In this document: in pieces, positions 30,148 through 38,923 of the stretch | Position numbering within the stretch: the stretch's first letter is position 1 | Layout: every line of letters starts with the position of its first letter | DNA from: Candidatus Endomicrobiellum glyptotermitis | GTDB lineage: Bacteria; Elusimicrobiota; Endomicrobiia; Endomicrobiales; Endomicrobiaceae | DNA length: 64,000 nt | Direction: 5' to 3' | Assembly (NCBI GenBank): GCA_031267715.1 | Contig: JAIRYQ010000002.1 | Location: forward strand, 496,001 to 560,000 | Translations under genes and position numbers: made by a program | Notes under the pieces: generated by a model | Told to the model about the DNA's origin: nothing | What the model saw: the letters and a program-made list of their open reading frames with translations, nothing else | Databases searched by the model: none

Positions 30148-30274
30148 AACAAAAACCCATTCATATACTCTTCCTACTTATCACTCTCACAAACAGTACA
30201 AAAACAACCTTTAGTCATGCTAACACACATTGCCTTTACGACATTTAAAACGTTACCAATAGATGCTATTTTAA

Positions 30275-30562
30275 TCAGGTAATAACTTTTTTAACTCTAT
30301 AAAAAGTCTCCTCTTTTTCAGACGAAGAATTTAGCATCATATCAATAACTTCTTTTGGACACGGTTTCACAACATCTTCTCTCCAGACATTTCTAAGTTC
30401 AGTAACATGGGTTGTCGGTCTTAAGCCAGTTATATTTGGTTCTTGCAAAATTTCAACATAATCAAACATATTATTTATATCTTTAAGATACCTTTCTTTT
30501 TCGCTTTCCTTAATCTCTATTCTCGCTAGGAAAGCCATAGTCTCGAGTTCTTCTCCCAACAT
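30275..30562 (-). CDS. gatC: Asp/Glu-tRNA amidotransferase subunit C
   Basis: A 95-residue subunit that wraps round and stabilises GatA. Family features: LARIEIKESEKERYLKDINN, FDYVEILQEPNITGLRPTTH and NVWREDVVKP near the middle. Preceded by a good AAGGAG site. First gene of the gatC-corA-gatA-gatB run. Confidence 0.9.
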   Translation of the reverse strand: MLGEELETMAFLARIEIKESEKERYLKDINNMFDYVEILQEPNITGLRPTTHVTELRNVWREDVVKPCPKEVIDMMLNSSSEKEETFYRVKKVIT

Positions 30563-30687
30563 AAATCACTCCTTAATTTTCAGAATTAAACCAGTCCCTG
30601 AGATTCTACAAAAATCAAAAAATTTTAACAATAACACATTTAAACACATTTAAAAATACAATCTGATTTTATGATCAAAAAACCGCG

Positions 30688-31218
30688 TCAGCTCTTCTCT
30701 AATTGCCTCACAAAACATGATCGTACTTTTAAAAGAAATTCAGTAGCAGTTTTAGATAAATAATCAGGGTAAGTCCACGGAAGTCTAACAAATCCTCCTC
30801 TCCTGTTATATATCATCGTAACTTCAGCGTATATTCCGCTGGAAATATAAATCCTGTGGCTATAATTTTTTGTTGTGGCAAGAATAACATTAGCCAAACC
30901 TATGTATCCAGGATCAATATTTATTCGCCTTTTACCATCTAAAGTAAAATTGTTTTCAATAAAATTCGTAGAAATCTTCATCTCGGCAAGCCTATCTACG
31001 GAAATCAATTTTCTAAAGGAAATCCAAAAACGTTTTAGACCATTACCCATTTCAGAATTATAATAATTTGAAAAATTAAAAGTTATAACATCACTTATCA
31101 AATCAATTTTACCTAATTTCTCTTCAAGTACTGCAAAAGACCTCTGTTTTACCTCTTCCCCGCAGTAAATTACACCACAAAATAATTTTGCTTTTCCAGG
31201 AGTACCTACAACACCCAT
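30688..31218 (-). CDS. DUF4416 family protein
   Basis: A 176-residue protein of unknown function. The family signature is clear: KLFCGVIYC at the start, INIDPGYIGLANVILATTKN in the middle, then HRIYISSGIYAEVTMIY and LPWTYPDYLS. Members are found mostly in anaerobic Deltaproteobacteria, Elusimicrobiota and related deep lineages. AGAGG precedes the ATG. Stands between gatC and a spacer. Confidence 0.8.
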   Translation of the reverse strand: MGVVGTPGKAKLFCGVIYCGEEVKQRSFAVLEEKLGKIDLISDVITFNFSNYYNSEMGNGLKRFWISFRKLISVDRLAEMKISTNFIENNFTLDGKRRINIDPGYIGLANVILATTKNYSHRIYISSGIYAEVTMIYNRRGGFVRLPWTYPDYLSKTATEFLLKVRSCFVRQLEKS

Positions 31219-31708
31219 ATTGCCTCTTAAGATAAATTTTTCAATAGTAACATATCTGATTTAGTTTTCACTTTTCTAAATAAAACCATACTACGTAATT
31301 ATCTCTATTATTCTTTATTTTTCTGGTCCTTTATTATTTTTTTCTTTTACTCGTGCTATAAAATCCTCTATCGATTTTTATTATTGAATCTCCACTTCAT
31401 TTAATTACTTTCGCGACAAATATTTATTTTTATCACAACACACAACAGCTGAATAACATTGGGCCGCCGTACACACATATAACAAGGGTGCAACTCCTTT
31501 CACTTCTCACATATCCCCACTTTATAGCTTTTATTACAACATAAACACAGTATCTATTTTTTTAAATATTTATGTATACTTAACCTTCCAATCTATTTTA
31601 TAATATCACAATGCGGCAGTGTTAATAATAGAACCGCCAACCGGTTTTGTGCATTGTTCATAACCGCGACGATTATATAAAATCCTATAATTTAAAAAGA
31701 GGTTTTTT
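31219..31708. other. spacer upstream of a decayed secreted-protein gene
   Basis: No gene recognised. TATAAT at 31686-31691 could serve the following decayed gene, but no convincing -35 hexamer lies 16-19 bases upstream. Confidence 0.35.
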
Positions 31709-32012
31709 ATGAAAAAAGAGATTCTTGCATCAATTTTTATGATAGTTTTCTCAATAAATGCCTACTGCGCAAAAAATTTTGTTAAAAAACGATTATATTG
31801 TAGTGTTTTAAGAAAAACCGCCTGGAATGGCAGCAGTATTACATGTTAACTTCATAAAAACCACGCCTAAATCTAAAGAAGCAGAAAAAATAATAAAGCA
31901 ACAAAATTAAAAGTATAAAAATATCATCGACTCCGCCTAGTATACGAGAAATGCACATCTTGGAAATCACGTAAAAATCAAGTTTAAAAAAGATCTAACC
32001 GCTTATACATGG
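31709..32012 (+). pseudogene. decayed small exported-protein gene
   Basis: Begins with a perfect start region: AAAAAGAGG, then ATG at 31709 and a signal peptide (MKKEILASIFMIVFSINAYC, cleavage after Ala/Cys expected). After about 22 codons a frame change leads into NDYIVV, then GMAAVLHVNFIKTTPKSKEA, and after further disruptions TRNAHLGNHVKIKFKKDL near 31945-31995. At least two frameshifts and internal stops break it. Original length would be about 100 residues. I do not recognise the family. Confidence 0.6.
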
Positions 32013-32210
32013 GCTTAAAACAAAAAAACCCAAAAAAATAAGTTCACAATAAAACTCAAAAAAAACAACCTAACTAATGCATAACATTTTTTTGGAGTTA
32101 CTATTTGCGTTGTCAAATTCACCCCCCCCCAACACAAATCTTATACGACAATGCATCATTCGTCCAAATTATTAAGTCGAATCAATATTTATATCGAAAT
32201 TTTTTAAAAC
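32013..32210. other. spacer with a 9-C tract
   Basis: Downstream of thiC. Contains nine C at 32122-32130. No gene. Confidence 0.4.
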
Positions 32211-33491
32211 TCATTCATCTCTCATAGCACAAAACTCACCGCACATTGTACAGACATTTTCTAGCTTTGGCATGAGCTTCTTTCTTTCATTTTCAAATTT
32301 TACAGGATCTATACAAAATTCTTTTTGCTTTTCCCAATTCCCAGCTTTACGCCACTTAGACATTTCAGTATCTTGCACCCTTGCAGTCTTGACTCCTTTA
32401 ACAATATCGGCAGCATGCCCAGCAATTCTAGCTGACATTACACCCTCATAAACATCATGAGTATCAGGAAGTCTTAAATGCTCTGCAGGTGTAACATAAC
32501 AAATAAAATCAACTCCGTATGACGCCGCTAAGGCACCACCTATTGCTGAAGTTATATGATCATATCCTGGAGCTATGTCGGTAACCAACGGACCTAAGAA
32601 ATAAAGCGGAGCTTCATAACCTAACCTATTTGCAAGAATTACATTTGCTTCAATTTGGTTCAGTGGGACATGACCAGGACCTTCTATCATGGACTGAACC
32701 CCAGCTCCTCTAGCTCTTAAAACAAGTTCACCTAAAACTGATAGTTCTGCAAGTTGTACTCCATCTGATGAGTCAAAAATAGATCCCGGTCTAAAACCAT
32801 CACCTAGACTTAATGTGACATCATATTTTTTTGCTATTTTTAAAAGTCTGTCATACTGTTCAAATAGCGGATTCTCTTTACCAGTCGCATTTATGCATTT
32901 AACCAAAAAAGACCCTCCTCTACTTACGACACCTACAAGCCTTCTTTGTCGGTTTAATATTTCTACGTTAGCTCTATTAATTCCACAGTGAACAGTAATA
33001 AAATCTACGCCTTGCTGCACCTGTTCTTCTATAACATCAAATAACAACTCGCTATCAATTTCAGATATTTTCTTTCCTTTTGCAATTGTTCTACAAGCAG
33101 CTTCATAAATAGGTACCGTACCTACTTGTACCGGAGAAGCTTCAAGAATTTCTTTTCTTATTTCCGTCAAATTTCCACCTGCGGATAGATCCATAACAGC
33201 ATCAGCACCGGCTTTGATCGCCACATCAAGCTTTGCAAGCTCTTCTTTAACATTAATATGATCTGGCGAAGTACCGATATTAGCGTTGATTTTAGTCTTT
33301 AATCCTTTTCCAATAGCCACTATTCTTTTTAGTTTTCTAGTTATGTTCTTGGGTATAACAATAGTACCACTAGCAACACCATTTCTCACAAACTCTTCAC
33401 TTAAATTTTCAGACTGCGCAACATTCTTTATTAAGTCATTAAATTTTTTGTCCCGAGCGTCTTGCATTAATGCCATTGCATACTCCCGCAT
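32211..33491 (-). CDS. thiC: phosphomethylpyrimidine synthase (HMP-P synthase)
   Basis: A 426-residue radical-SAM enzyme turning aminoimidazole ribotide into HMP-P for thiamine. Conserved blocks: NANIGTSPDH, ADAVMDLSAGG, SLGDGFRPGSI, MIEGPGHVPLNQ, GPLVTDIAPGYDHITSAIGG and the C-terminal cluster motif CTMCGEFCAM (CX2CX4C). The short form (~430 residues) is the one used by many anaerobes. No TPP riboswitch is seen upstream; the spacer to the previous gene is only about 70 bp. Confidence 0.95.
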   Translation of the reverse strand: MREYAMALMQDARDKKFNDLIKNVAQSENLSEEFVRNGVASGTIVIPKNITRKLKRIVAIGKGLKTKINANIGTSPDHINVKEELAKLDVAIKAGADAVMDLSAGGNLTEIRKEILEASPVQVGTVPIYEAACRTIAKGKKISEIDSELLFDVIEEQVQQGVDFITVHCGINRANVEILNRQRRLVGVVSRGGSFLVKCINATGKENPLFEQYDRLLKIAKKYDVTLSLGDGFRPGSIFDSSDGVQLAELSVLGELVLRARGAGVQSMIEGPGHVPLNQIEANVILANRLGYEAPLYFLGPLVTDIAPGYDHITSAIGGALAASYGVDFICYVTPAEHLRLPDTHDVYEGVMSARIAGHAADIVKGVKTARVQDTEMSKWRKAGNWEKQKEFCIDPVKFENERKKLMPKLENVCTMCGEFCAMRDE

Positions 33492-33561
33492 CTTTATATT
33501 TATTCAAGCGAACTTAAAAATTTCTATTTTACTAACATAATCATAGAGTATTAACACTTCT

Positions 33562-34080
33562 CTAGGAGGAGAAAAAAACAAACTTATATTTCAAATAAAC
33601 TTCTTTTTCTAAATCATAAACCTCATACCTTTGCTCTTTGAGGTTCGCAGATACCTCAGGAAGAAAAGTTTTAGAATATTCTTCTAAAACTCTTAAAGAT
33701 TCTTGTACACGTTTAAAATTTGCAACTACTAAATCCGGCAACTCCCTTCTAAATGTCTCAGGTACTTTCCTGCCAGAATCTACAAAGGTATTCCTTTTTT
33801 TTATGAGATCCTTGTATATATTCCTTAAAATTCCATCGACATTATGACGGATTCCACGAATTTTTTTATAAAGAATTTCATCATTTAAAACAAAACGTAA
33901 ACTATCCTCAACAACTCTCAAACCTTCACGACAACGATTCAAATTTGCATCTATTATTCTCAAAACACCCTCTTGCCCAAAAACAGCGTTTAATCTCTGA
34001 GAAAGGCGTCGAGAATTCAGCTTACTATGCTTTGATTTTAAAATCTTAACGTTAGTTTCGGAATTAAAATCTTTATTCAT
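33562..34080 (-). CDS. thiD2: ThiD2-type HMP-phosphate kinase (ThiE N-terminal-domain family)
   Basis: About 172 residues. The block LRIIDANLNRCREGLRVVED, then IRGIRHNVDGIL and FKRVQESLRVLEEYSK, matches the alpha-helical domain found fused to ThiE in many bacteria and described as the ThiD2 family of monofunctional HMP-P kinases. Here it stands alone, without ThiE, immediately upstream of thiC, which makes its substrate; the pairing supports a role in phosphorylating HMP-P to HMP-PP. Start is uncertain: ATG 34080 was chosen over TTG 34098, neither with a clear ribosome site. Confidence 0.7.
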   Translation of the reverse strand: MNKDFNSETNVKILKSKHSKLNSRRLSQRLNAVFGQEGVLRIIDANLNRCREGLRVVEDSLRFVLNDEILYKKIRGIRHNVDGILRNIYKDLIKKRNTFVDSGRKVPETFRRELPDLVVANFKRVQESLRVLEEYSKTFLPEVSANLKEQRYEVYDLEKEVYLKYKFVFFSS

Positions 34081-34134
34081 ATCACTATAAAACGCCAAGC
34101 GAAAAGTGAAAGAAATTTATCTGCCACAACTTCT

Positions 34135-34623
34135 CTATTTAGAGCCATAACGTTCTATTATTAAATCTATCAAACCCGTAGTCGATTTTCCTTTTAAAAA
34201 AGGAAGTCTGTAAACTTCTCTCACATACTCTTTTCCAATTATTCCAGACAATTTATAATCCCCACCTTTTACTAAAACATCTGGACGCAATTCACTTAAA
34301 ATTTCTTTTGGCGTTTCTTCATCAAATATAACAACATAATCCACAAATCTTAAAGAAAGAACTAACTCCGCCCTGTCTTTTTCGCCAGTCAAAGGTCTTT
34401 TTGAGCCCTTAACATGACTTAAAGAGCTGTCCGAATTTATAGCAACCACTAAAACATCACCAAAATTTTTCGCTCTTTTAAAAAGACTCACATGACCCAG
34501 ATGAAGTAAGTCAAAACACCCATTTGTAAAAACTACCTTTTTACCATCTTTTTGAAATTTCTCAATTTCTATCCGAAGTTCTTTTCTACTTAAAATTCTA
34601 TTTTGAGTTTCTAAGCATTTCAT
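34135..34623 (-). CDS. rfaE2: heptose 1-phosphate adenylyltransferase (RfaE2/HldE C-terminal type)
   Basis: A 162-residue nucleotidyltransferase: VFTNGCFDLLHLGHVSLFKR holds the HxGH motif, followed by VAINSDSSLSHVKGSKRP, RAELVLSLRFVDYVVIF and DVLVKGGDY. It activates D-glycero-D-manno-heptose 1-phosphate to ADP-heptose for the LPS inner core. Here it is a stand-alone adenylyltransferase rather than the fused HldE kinase form. It implies a Gram-negative envelope with heptose-containing LPS. Confidence 0.88.
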   Translation of the reverse strand: MKCLETQNRILSRKELRIEIEKFQKDGKKVVFTNGCFDLLHLGHVSLFKRAKNFGDVLVVAINSDSSLSHVKGSKRPLTGEKDRAELVLSLRFVDYVVIFDEETPKEILSELRPDVLVKGGDYKLSGIIGKEYVREVYRLPFLKGKSTTGLIDLIIERYGSK

Positions 34624-34687
34624 GCTTTCTTAATTTTAAAATTCTCATGCATTATGACACCACACAAAATATAAAAATTACAATACC

Positions 34688-36118
34688 TCACTTCCACCTT
34701 AAAACTGGATTCCTGGCCGCTTCAACCTCATTCAATCTTCCAACAGCTGTATTAACAGGAGCATCTTTTAATTTCTGAGGCTCTGATGATGCCTCGTCAA
34801 GAATAATTTTAGTAAGAACATCTACAAATGAGTCTAAGGTTTCTTTCGACTCTGTTTCCGTAGGTTCTATCATAATTGCTTCTTCAACAATCAAAGGAAA
34901 ATACACAGTAGGAGCGTAGTAACCACAATCTAAAAGTCTCTTCGCAACATCCAGAGTTTTTATAGCACTCTTAAACGAAGCTTTTGGCGCCAGAACAAAT
35001 TCATGCATACACCTGTTTCCAGCAGGCACATTAATTTTATCTTTAAATCTTGCAAGCATATAGTTGGCATTCAAAACAGCCTGCTCAGAAGCATTTTTTA
35101 AACCCTTTGCACCCAGTGACTTTATATACACGTACGCTTTCAATAGCACTGGGAAATTCCCAAAAAATGCCTTAAGTTTTCCTATACTTTTCGGTTTTTC
35201 ATAATTTAAAACAAATTCGTTCCCCGCAATTTCTATCTTGGGTACAGGTAGAAAAGGGTCTAAAAACGCCTTAACACCAACAGGGCCAGAACCAGGTCCG
35301 CCACCGCCGTGGGGTGTTGAAAAAGTTTTATGAAGATTTACATGCATAATATCAAATCCCATATCACCAGGTCTTACCACACCCATAATGGCATTCAAAT
35401 TTGCACCATCATAATATAAAAGACTGCCATTCTCATGCACCACTTTTGATATTTCGTGTATATTTCTTTCAAATGTTCCCAAAGTATTCGGAACAGTAAG
35501 CATAATTGCCGCAATTTCAGGAGTCAAGATTTCTTTTAGTTTCTCAGGCAGTACACTGCCATCTGGCTCAGACTTAAGAGAAACAATATCAAAACCTGCG
35601 AGAGTAGCAGATGCCGGATTCGTTCCATGGGCAGAATCAGGTACAATTACCTTAGTTCTTTTTTGCTTTATTGACTTAAAATATTTGGCAATAATTAAAA
35701 GACTTGCAAATTCTCCATGAGCTCCTGCCGCCTGTTGAAGAGAGAAATAATCCATTCCAGAAATTTCACATAAATCTTTCTCAAGGTTATACATTATCTC
35801 TAAAACACCCTGAATAGTTTTTGAGTTCTGATACGGATGCAAGTTAGTAAAATTATTGAATTTTGCGATACGTTCACTTACAAGAAGATTATGTTTCATT
35901 GTGCATGACCCAAGAGGATAAAAAGTCGTACTCAAAGCATAGTTTTTTCTTGAAAGGTTTGTAAAATGCCTCAATAGATCACTTTCTGTAACATTTGGCA
36001 AGCCCAAATCCAAATTCCTTTTTAAATTTTCAGGAATTTGAGCGTTAATTTCAATATCAGAATCCAAACTATACGCTGGACAATACCCCACAGGCAACTC
36101 ATTTAACAATCTCCCCAT
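34688..36118 (-). CDS. gcvPB: glycine dehydrogenase (decarboxylating) subunit 2, P-protein beta
   Basis: A 476-residue PLP enzyme subunit of the glycine cleavage system. ATG 36118 follows AAGGAA. PLP-lysine motif MHVNLHKTFSTPHGGGGPGS, plus TFYPLGSCTMKHN, QQAAGAHGEF and VPDSAHGTNPASA, are all present. The split P-protein (GcvPA + GcvPB) is typical of Gram-positive, thermophilic and deep-branching anaerobes. Adjacent to gcvPA and gcvH. Confidence 0.95.
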   Translation of the reverse strand: MGRLLNELPVGYCPAYSLDSDIEINAQIPENLKRNLDLGLPNVTESDLLRHFTNLSRKNYALSTTFYPLGSCTMKHNLLVSERIAKFNNFTNLHPYQNSKTIQGVLEIMYNLEKDLCEISGMDYFSLQQAAGAHGEFASLLIIAKYFKSIKQKRTKVIVPDSAHGTNPASATLAGFDIVSLKSEPDGSVLPEKLKEILTPEIAAIMLTVPNTLGTFERNIHEISKVVHENGSLLYYDGANLNAIMGVVRPGDMGFDIMHVNLHKTFSTPHGGGGPGSGPVGVKAFLDPFLPVPKIEIAGNEFVLNYEKPKSIGKLKAFFGNFPVLLKAYVYIKSLGAKGLKNASEQAVLNANYMLARFKDKINVPAGNRCMHEFVLAPKASFKSAIKTLDVAKRLLDCGYYAPTVYFPLIVEEAIMIEPTETESKETLDSFVDVLTKIILDEASSEPQKLKDAPVNTAVGRLNEVEAARNPVLRWK

Positions 36119-36202
36119 ATAAAAATTCCTTGAATATATTTTAGTAATTCTAACCAGTAATAATTACAGAAGTCTTCATTCTATCATGTTGCCACTTATT
36201 TA

Positions 36203-37585
36203 TCATATTTTAGAAAGTATTTCTGTTAACTTGTCAATTTCACATTTTGTTCTTTGTTCTGTTACGCAAAACAAAAGACAATTTTTAAAGCTCATTCGCA
36301 TCCTTAATAAATTTAAGGAAACAGGAATGCAATCAAGAACGTTATAATGGTTTGACAAGTCTAAAGGACCAAGAATGTCATTTTCAAGCAAAACCTCATT
36401 TATTTTATTTATATCTTTCTCCGTTTCTATTACAAATTCATTAAAAAAAACTCTATCTTTCCCAAATTTTGATCTAAAACCTTTTAAAGATTTTATCCTA
36501 TCAAAAGCATATCTCGCTTTAGATACATTAATTTCAGCTAGTTTTTTAAAACCATAATTTCCCCAGCCAGATAAAAAAACGCAACCTGCTAGCGCATTTA
36601 AAGACGCATTGGTACATATGTTTGACGTCGCTTTTTCTCTTCTTATGTGCTGCTCTCGCGACTGTAAAGTTAATACGAACCCCCTGTTGCCACGTTTATC
36701 AAATGTTTGACCAACAATTCTTCCGGGCATCTTCCATTCTAAAGCTTTTTTTACAGCCATAAACCCAAATGTTGCTCCACCAACATTCATGGAAGAACCT
36801 AAAACCTGTCCCTCTCCTACAGCAATATCAGCGTTATATTCGCCAGGGGCTTTAAAAATACCCAGAGACAAAGGATTTACTACCGCAACAAATAAAGAGT
36901 TCTTATTTCTTGTAACAACAGACATAACTTGCATATCTTCAACAACCCCAAAATAATTTGGAGATTGCATTATAACAGCAGCCGTATTTTCATCAAGATT
37001 GGCATCTAGAGTTTCCTTTTCTATCGTTCCGTTAAAAGAAGAAACGTCTAAAAAAACAAGCTTTGCTTTACTCTCTAAATACGTTTTTACAACTTTTATA
37101 TACTCTGGATGTAAAGCTGACGAAATCAATATTTTATCTTTTCTATTCACTCTCAAAGCAAGCAAGGCAGCTTCTGCTATCGCTGTCGCACCATCATAGA
37201 GTGAGGCATTAGATGTATCCAAACCTGTTAAAGCACATATCAAACTTTGATATTCAAAAACCGTTTGAAGAGTACCTTGGCTCGCCTCAGCCTGATAGGG
37301 TGTATACGCCGTCCAAAACTCCGACCTCCCCGTAATCTCACCTACCAAAGACGGTATAAAATGATCGTAAACTCCCGCTCCTCTGAAAGATCTGAGAACT
37401 CTATTTTTCGAAGCAATGTCTGAGAAACAATTTAAAAGCTCCTGCTCTGTTTTGCCACCAGAAATATTCAACTCTTTTGCTCTTAAATCCTTAGGAACTA
37501 CATCAAATAACTCGCTTACATCATTAACTCCTATCGTTTTAATCATCTCTTTTTTGTCTTTTTGATTTTGCGATGTATAATTCAT
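36203..37585 (-). CDS. gcvPA: glycine dehydrogenase (decarboxylating) subunit 1, P-protein alpha
   Basis: A 460-residue partner of GcvPB. Conserved stretches: SFRGAGVYDHFIPSLVGEI, YTPYQAEASQGTLQ, FEYQSLICALTGLD, NASLYDGATAIAEA, and the C-terminal RRGFVLTLQ-like NRGFVLTLQSREQHIRREKA with TSNICTN. Stop codon is 84 bp from gcvPB and its start lies 15 bp after gcvH. Confidence 0.95.
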   Translation of the reverse strand: MNYTSQNQKDKKEMIKTIGVNDVSELFDVVPKDLRAKELNISGGKTEQELLNCFSDIASKNRVLRSFRGAGVYDHFIPSLVGEITGRSEFWTAYTPYQAEASQGTLQTVFEYQSLICALTGLDTSNASLYDGATAIAEAALLALRVNRKDKILISSALHPEYIKVVKTYLESKAKLVFLDVSSFNGTIEKETLDANLDENTAAVIMQSPNYFGVVEDMQVMSVVTRNKNSLFVAVVNPLSLGIFKAPGEYNADIAVGEGQVLGSSMNVGGATFGFMAVKKALEWKMPGRIVGQTFDKRGNRGFVLTLQSREQHIRREKATSNICTNASLNALAGCVFLSGWGNYGFKKLAEINVSKARYAFDRIKSLKGFRSKFGKDRVFFNEFVIETEKDINKINEVLLENDILGPLDLSNHYNVLDCIPVSLNLLRMRMSFKNCLLFCVTEQRTKCEIDKLTEILSKI

Positions 37586-37599
37586 GTTAACTATCTCTA

Positions 37600-37974
37600 T
37601 TAAATCAATTTTTTATAATCACCTGCGCCAAGCAAACTTTCAACTTCCTTTTCATCATCAAACTCAACTACGAATAAATAACCGCCTTCATAGGGTGACT
37701 CATTCACATTTTCTGGACTTTCAAGAATACTGTCATTTGTACCTACAATTTTACCACTCACAGGAGTATAAATATCAAAAGCGGATTTTACAGATTCTAT
37801 TATAGCAACAGGCTGCCCTTTCTTTACCTGCTTGCCTATTTCAGGAAGTTCTATGTGCACAATGTCTGTAATTTCATGCTGTGCAAAATCAGTTATACCT
37901 ACCTTAGCTATACTACCATCAATTTTTACCCACTCGTGAGTTTTCGTATACTTTAAATTACCTGGAATATCCAC
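37600..37974 (-). CDS. gcvH: glycine cleavage system H protein
   Basis: A 124-residue lipoyl carrier starting at GTG 37974 after AAAGGAG. The lipoylation site is in IESVKSAFDIYTPVSG (Lys in ESVKSA), and the N-terminal KYTKTHEWVK and DFAQHEITDIVHIELPEIG are typical. It shuttles the aminomethyl group between P-, T- and L-proteins. No gcvT lies in the neighbourhood, and no glycine-riboswitch fold is evident upstream. Confidence 0.95.
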   Translation of the reverse strand: MDIPGNLKYTKTHEWVKIDGSIAKVGITDFAQHEITDIVHIELPEIGKQVKKGQPVAIIESVKSAFDIYTPVSGKIVGTNDSILESPENVNESPYEGGYLFVVEFDDEKEVESLLGAGDYKKLI

Positions 37975-38082
37975 CTTATGCTAACTCCTTTAAAAATCCT
38001 TTTTATTTCATAAACACAGCAACTTTATACTTTTGTACCTACAGCTCCACCTAAAACAACCGAAACACTAAATACGATCTCA

Positions 38083-38223
38083 TTATTTAAGAGCTATCTT
38101 GACTTTATCCTCAAGATTTTCTCCCACGCGCGCCCTTTTTTCTACGTCTTTCCGAAAAGCACAAAACACCTGCGACACTATAACACAGCCATCCAAAAAA
38201 CTTTCTGTAGTATAAATATACAT
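38083..38223 (-). CDS. possible small protein, 46 residues
   Basis: An ATG at 38223 opens a 46-codon frame (MYIYTTESFLDGCVIVSQVF..., ending KVKIALK) between the TPR-protein gene and gcvH. The translation is more balanced than noise, with a hydrophobic centre and basic/acidic tail, but no ribosome site is obvious and I recognise no family. It may be the tail of a lost gene. Confidence 0.3.
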   Translation of the reverse strand: MYIYTTESFLDGCVIVSQVFCAFRKDVEKRARVGENLEDKVKIALK

Positions 38224-38245
38224 GATATTCTGTATTTTTAAAATT

Positions 38246-38845
38246 TTAATTTATTTTATATATATCACTAAGTCTATTCCGGGCTTTCATTGCCTCTTGC
38301 GTGTTAGAAAATTCAACTGCTACTTTGTTAAAAACTCTGATTGCATCACTTTTAGAACCGGAAAGAAAATAATATTCCGCCAAATTTAGATAAATATCTT
38401 TAACAAGGAAATGATCCGGATATTTTTTTATAAATTCGACTGATGCAAGGATAGCCTTAGAATAATCTTTTTTAGAATCATATACGTAAATAATTCTTGA
38501 GCCTGCAAGTGGTTTTATAGCTCCGGGCTTCCCGTTATTTAAGGTTTCTTTCAAAACACTTAATGCCTCATCATATTTGCACATTTCAGTGAGCACATCC
38601 GCTTTAATAACTCTTGCCTGATACGCCGACGGAGTCTTTGGGAACCGAGATATAATCCCATCTATAAGAATGAATCCATTTCTGACATCGCCACGAGCGA
38701 AAAACGCATAAGCTTCCGATAACTTATCGGAAGCTATTTTATTATTTTCGTTAAACTTAAAACAAGCAAACGCCACCCCAAAAGTTAATATAGTAGTTAA
38801 AACCACAATTATAAAAACTCTTATTTTATTCCCTAAGTCAAACAT
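38246..38845 (-). CDS. membrane-anchored TPR protein
   Basis: About 199 residues. ATG 38845 chosen over a TTG seven codons upstream. One N-terminal transmembrane segment (IRVFIIVVLTTILTFGVAFA) is followed by TPR-like helical repeats (AYAFFARGDVRNGFILIDG, YDEALSVLKE, DYSKAILASVEFIKKYPDH, SDAIRVFNKV). The layout is like YfgM/PpiD-linked or YbgF-type periplasmic scaffolds. Partner unknown. Confidence 0.7.
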   Translation of the reverse strand: MFDLGNKIRVFIIVVLTTILTFGVAFACFKFNENNKIASDKLSEAYAFFARGDVRNGFILIDGIISRFPKTPSAYQARVIKADVLTEMCKYDEALSVLKETLNNGKPGAIKPLAGSRIIYVYDSKKDYSKAILASVEFIKKYPDHFLVKDIYLNLAEYYFLSGSKSDAIRVFNKVAVEFSNTQEAMKARNRLSDIYKIN

Positions 38846-38923
38846 AACTCTTAAAATTATCCCCAACAGTAGATTTTTTCTGAGCTGTCAAGTTCGACAA
38901 CATTAATGATATACTTTTCTTAC

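Noticed and set aside
30875-31063. Plus-strand frame antisense to the DUF4416 gene
   Set aside because: Shadow of a conserved minus-strand gene.
33492-33561. TPP riboswitch upstream of thiC
   Set aside because: Only 70 bases separate the genes, and the conserved CUGAGA/thi-box elements are not seen here or upstream of thiD2.
37975-38245. Glycine riboswitch upstream of gcvH
   Set aside because: No paired glycine-aptamer core is recognisable; the spacer instead holds a possible 46-codon frame.
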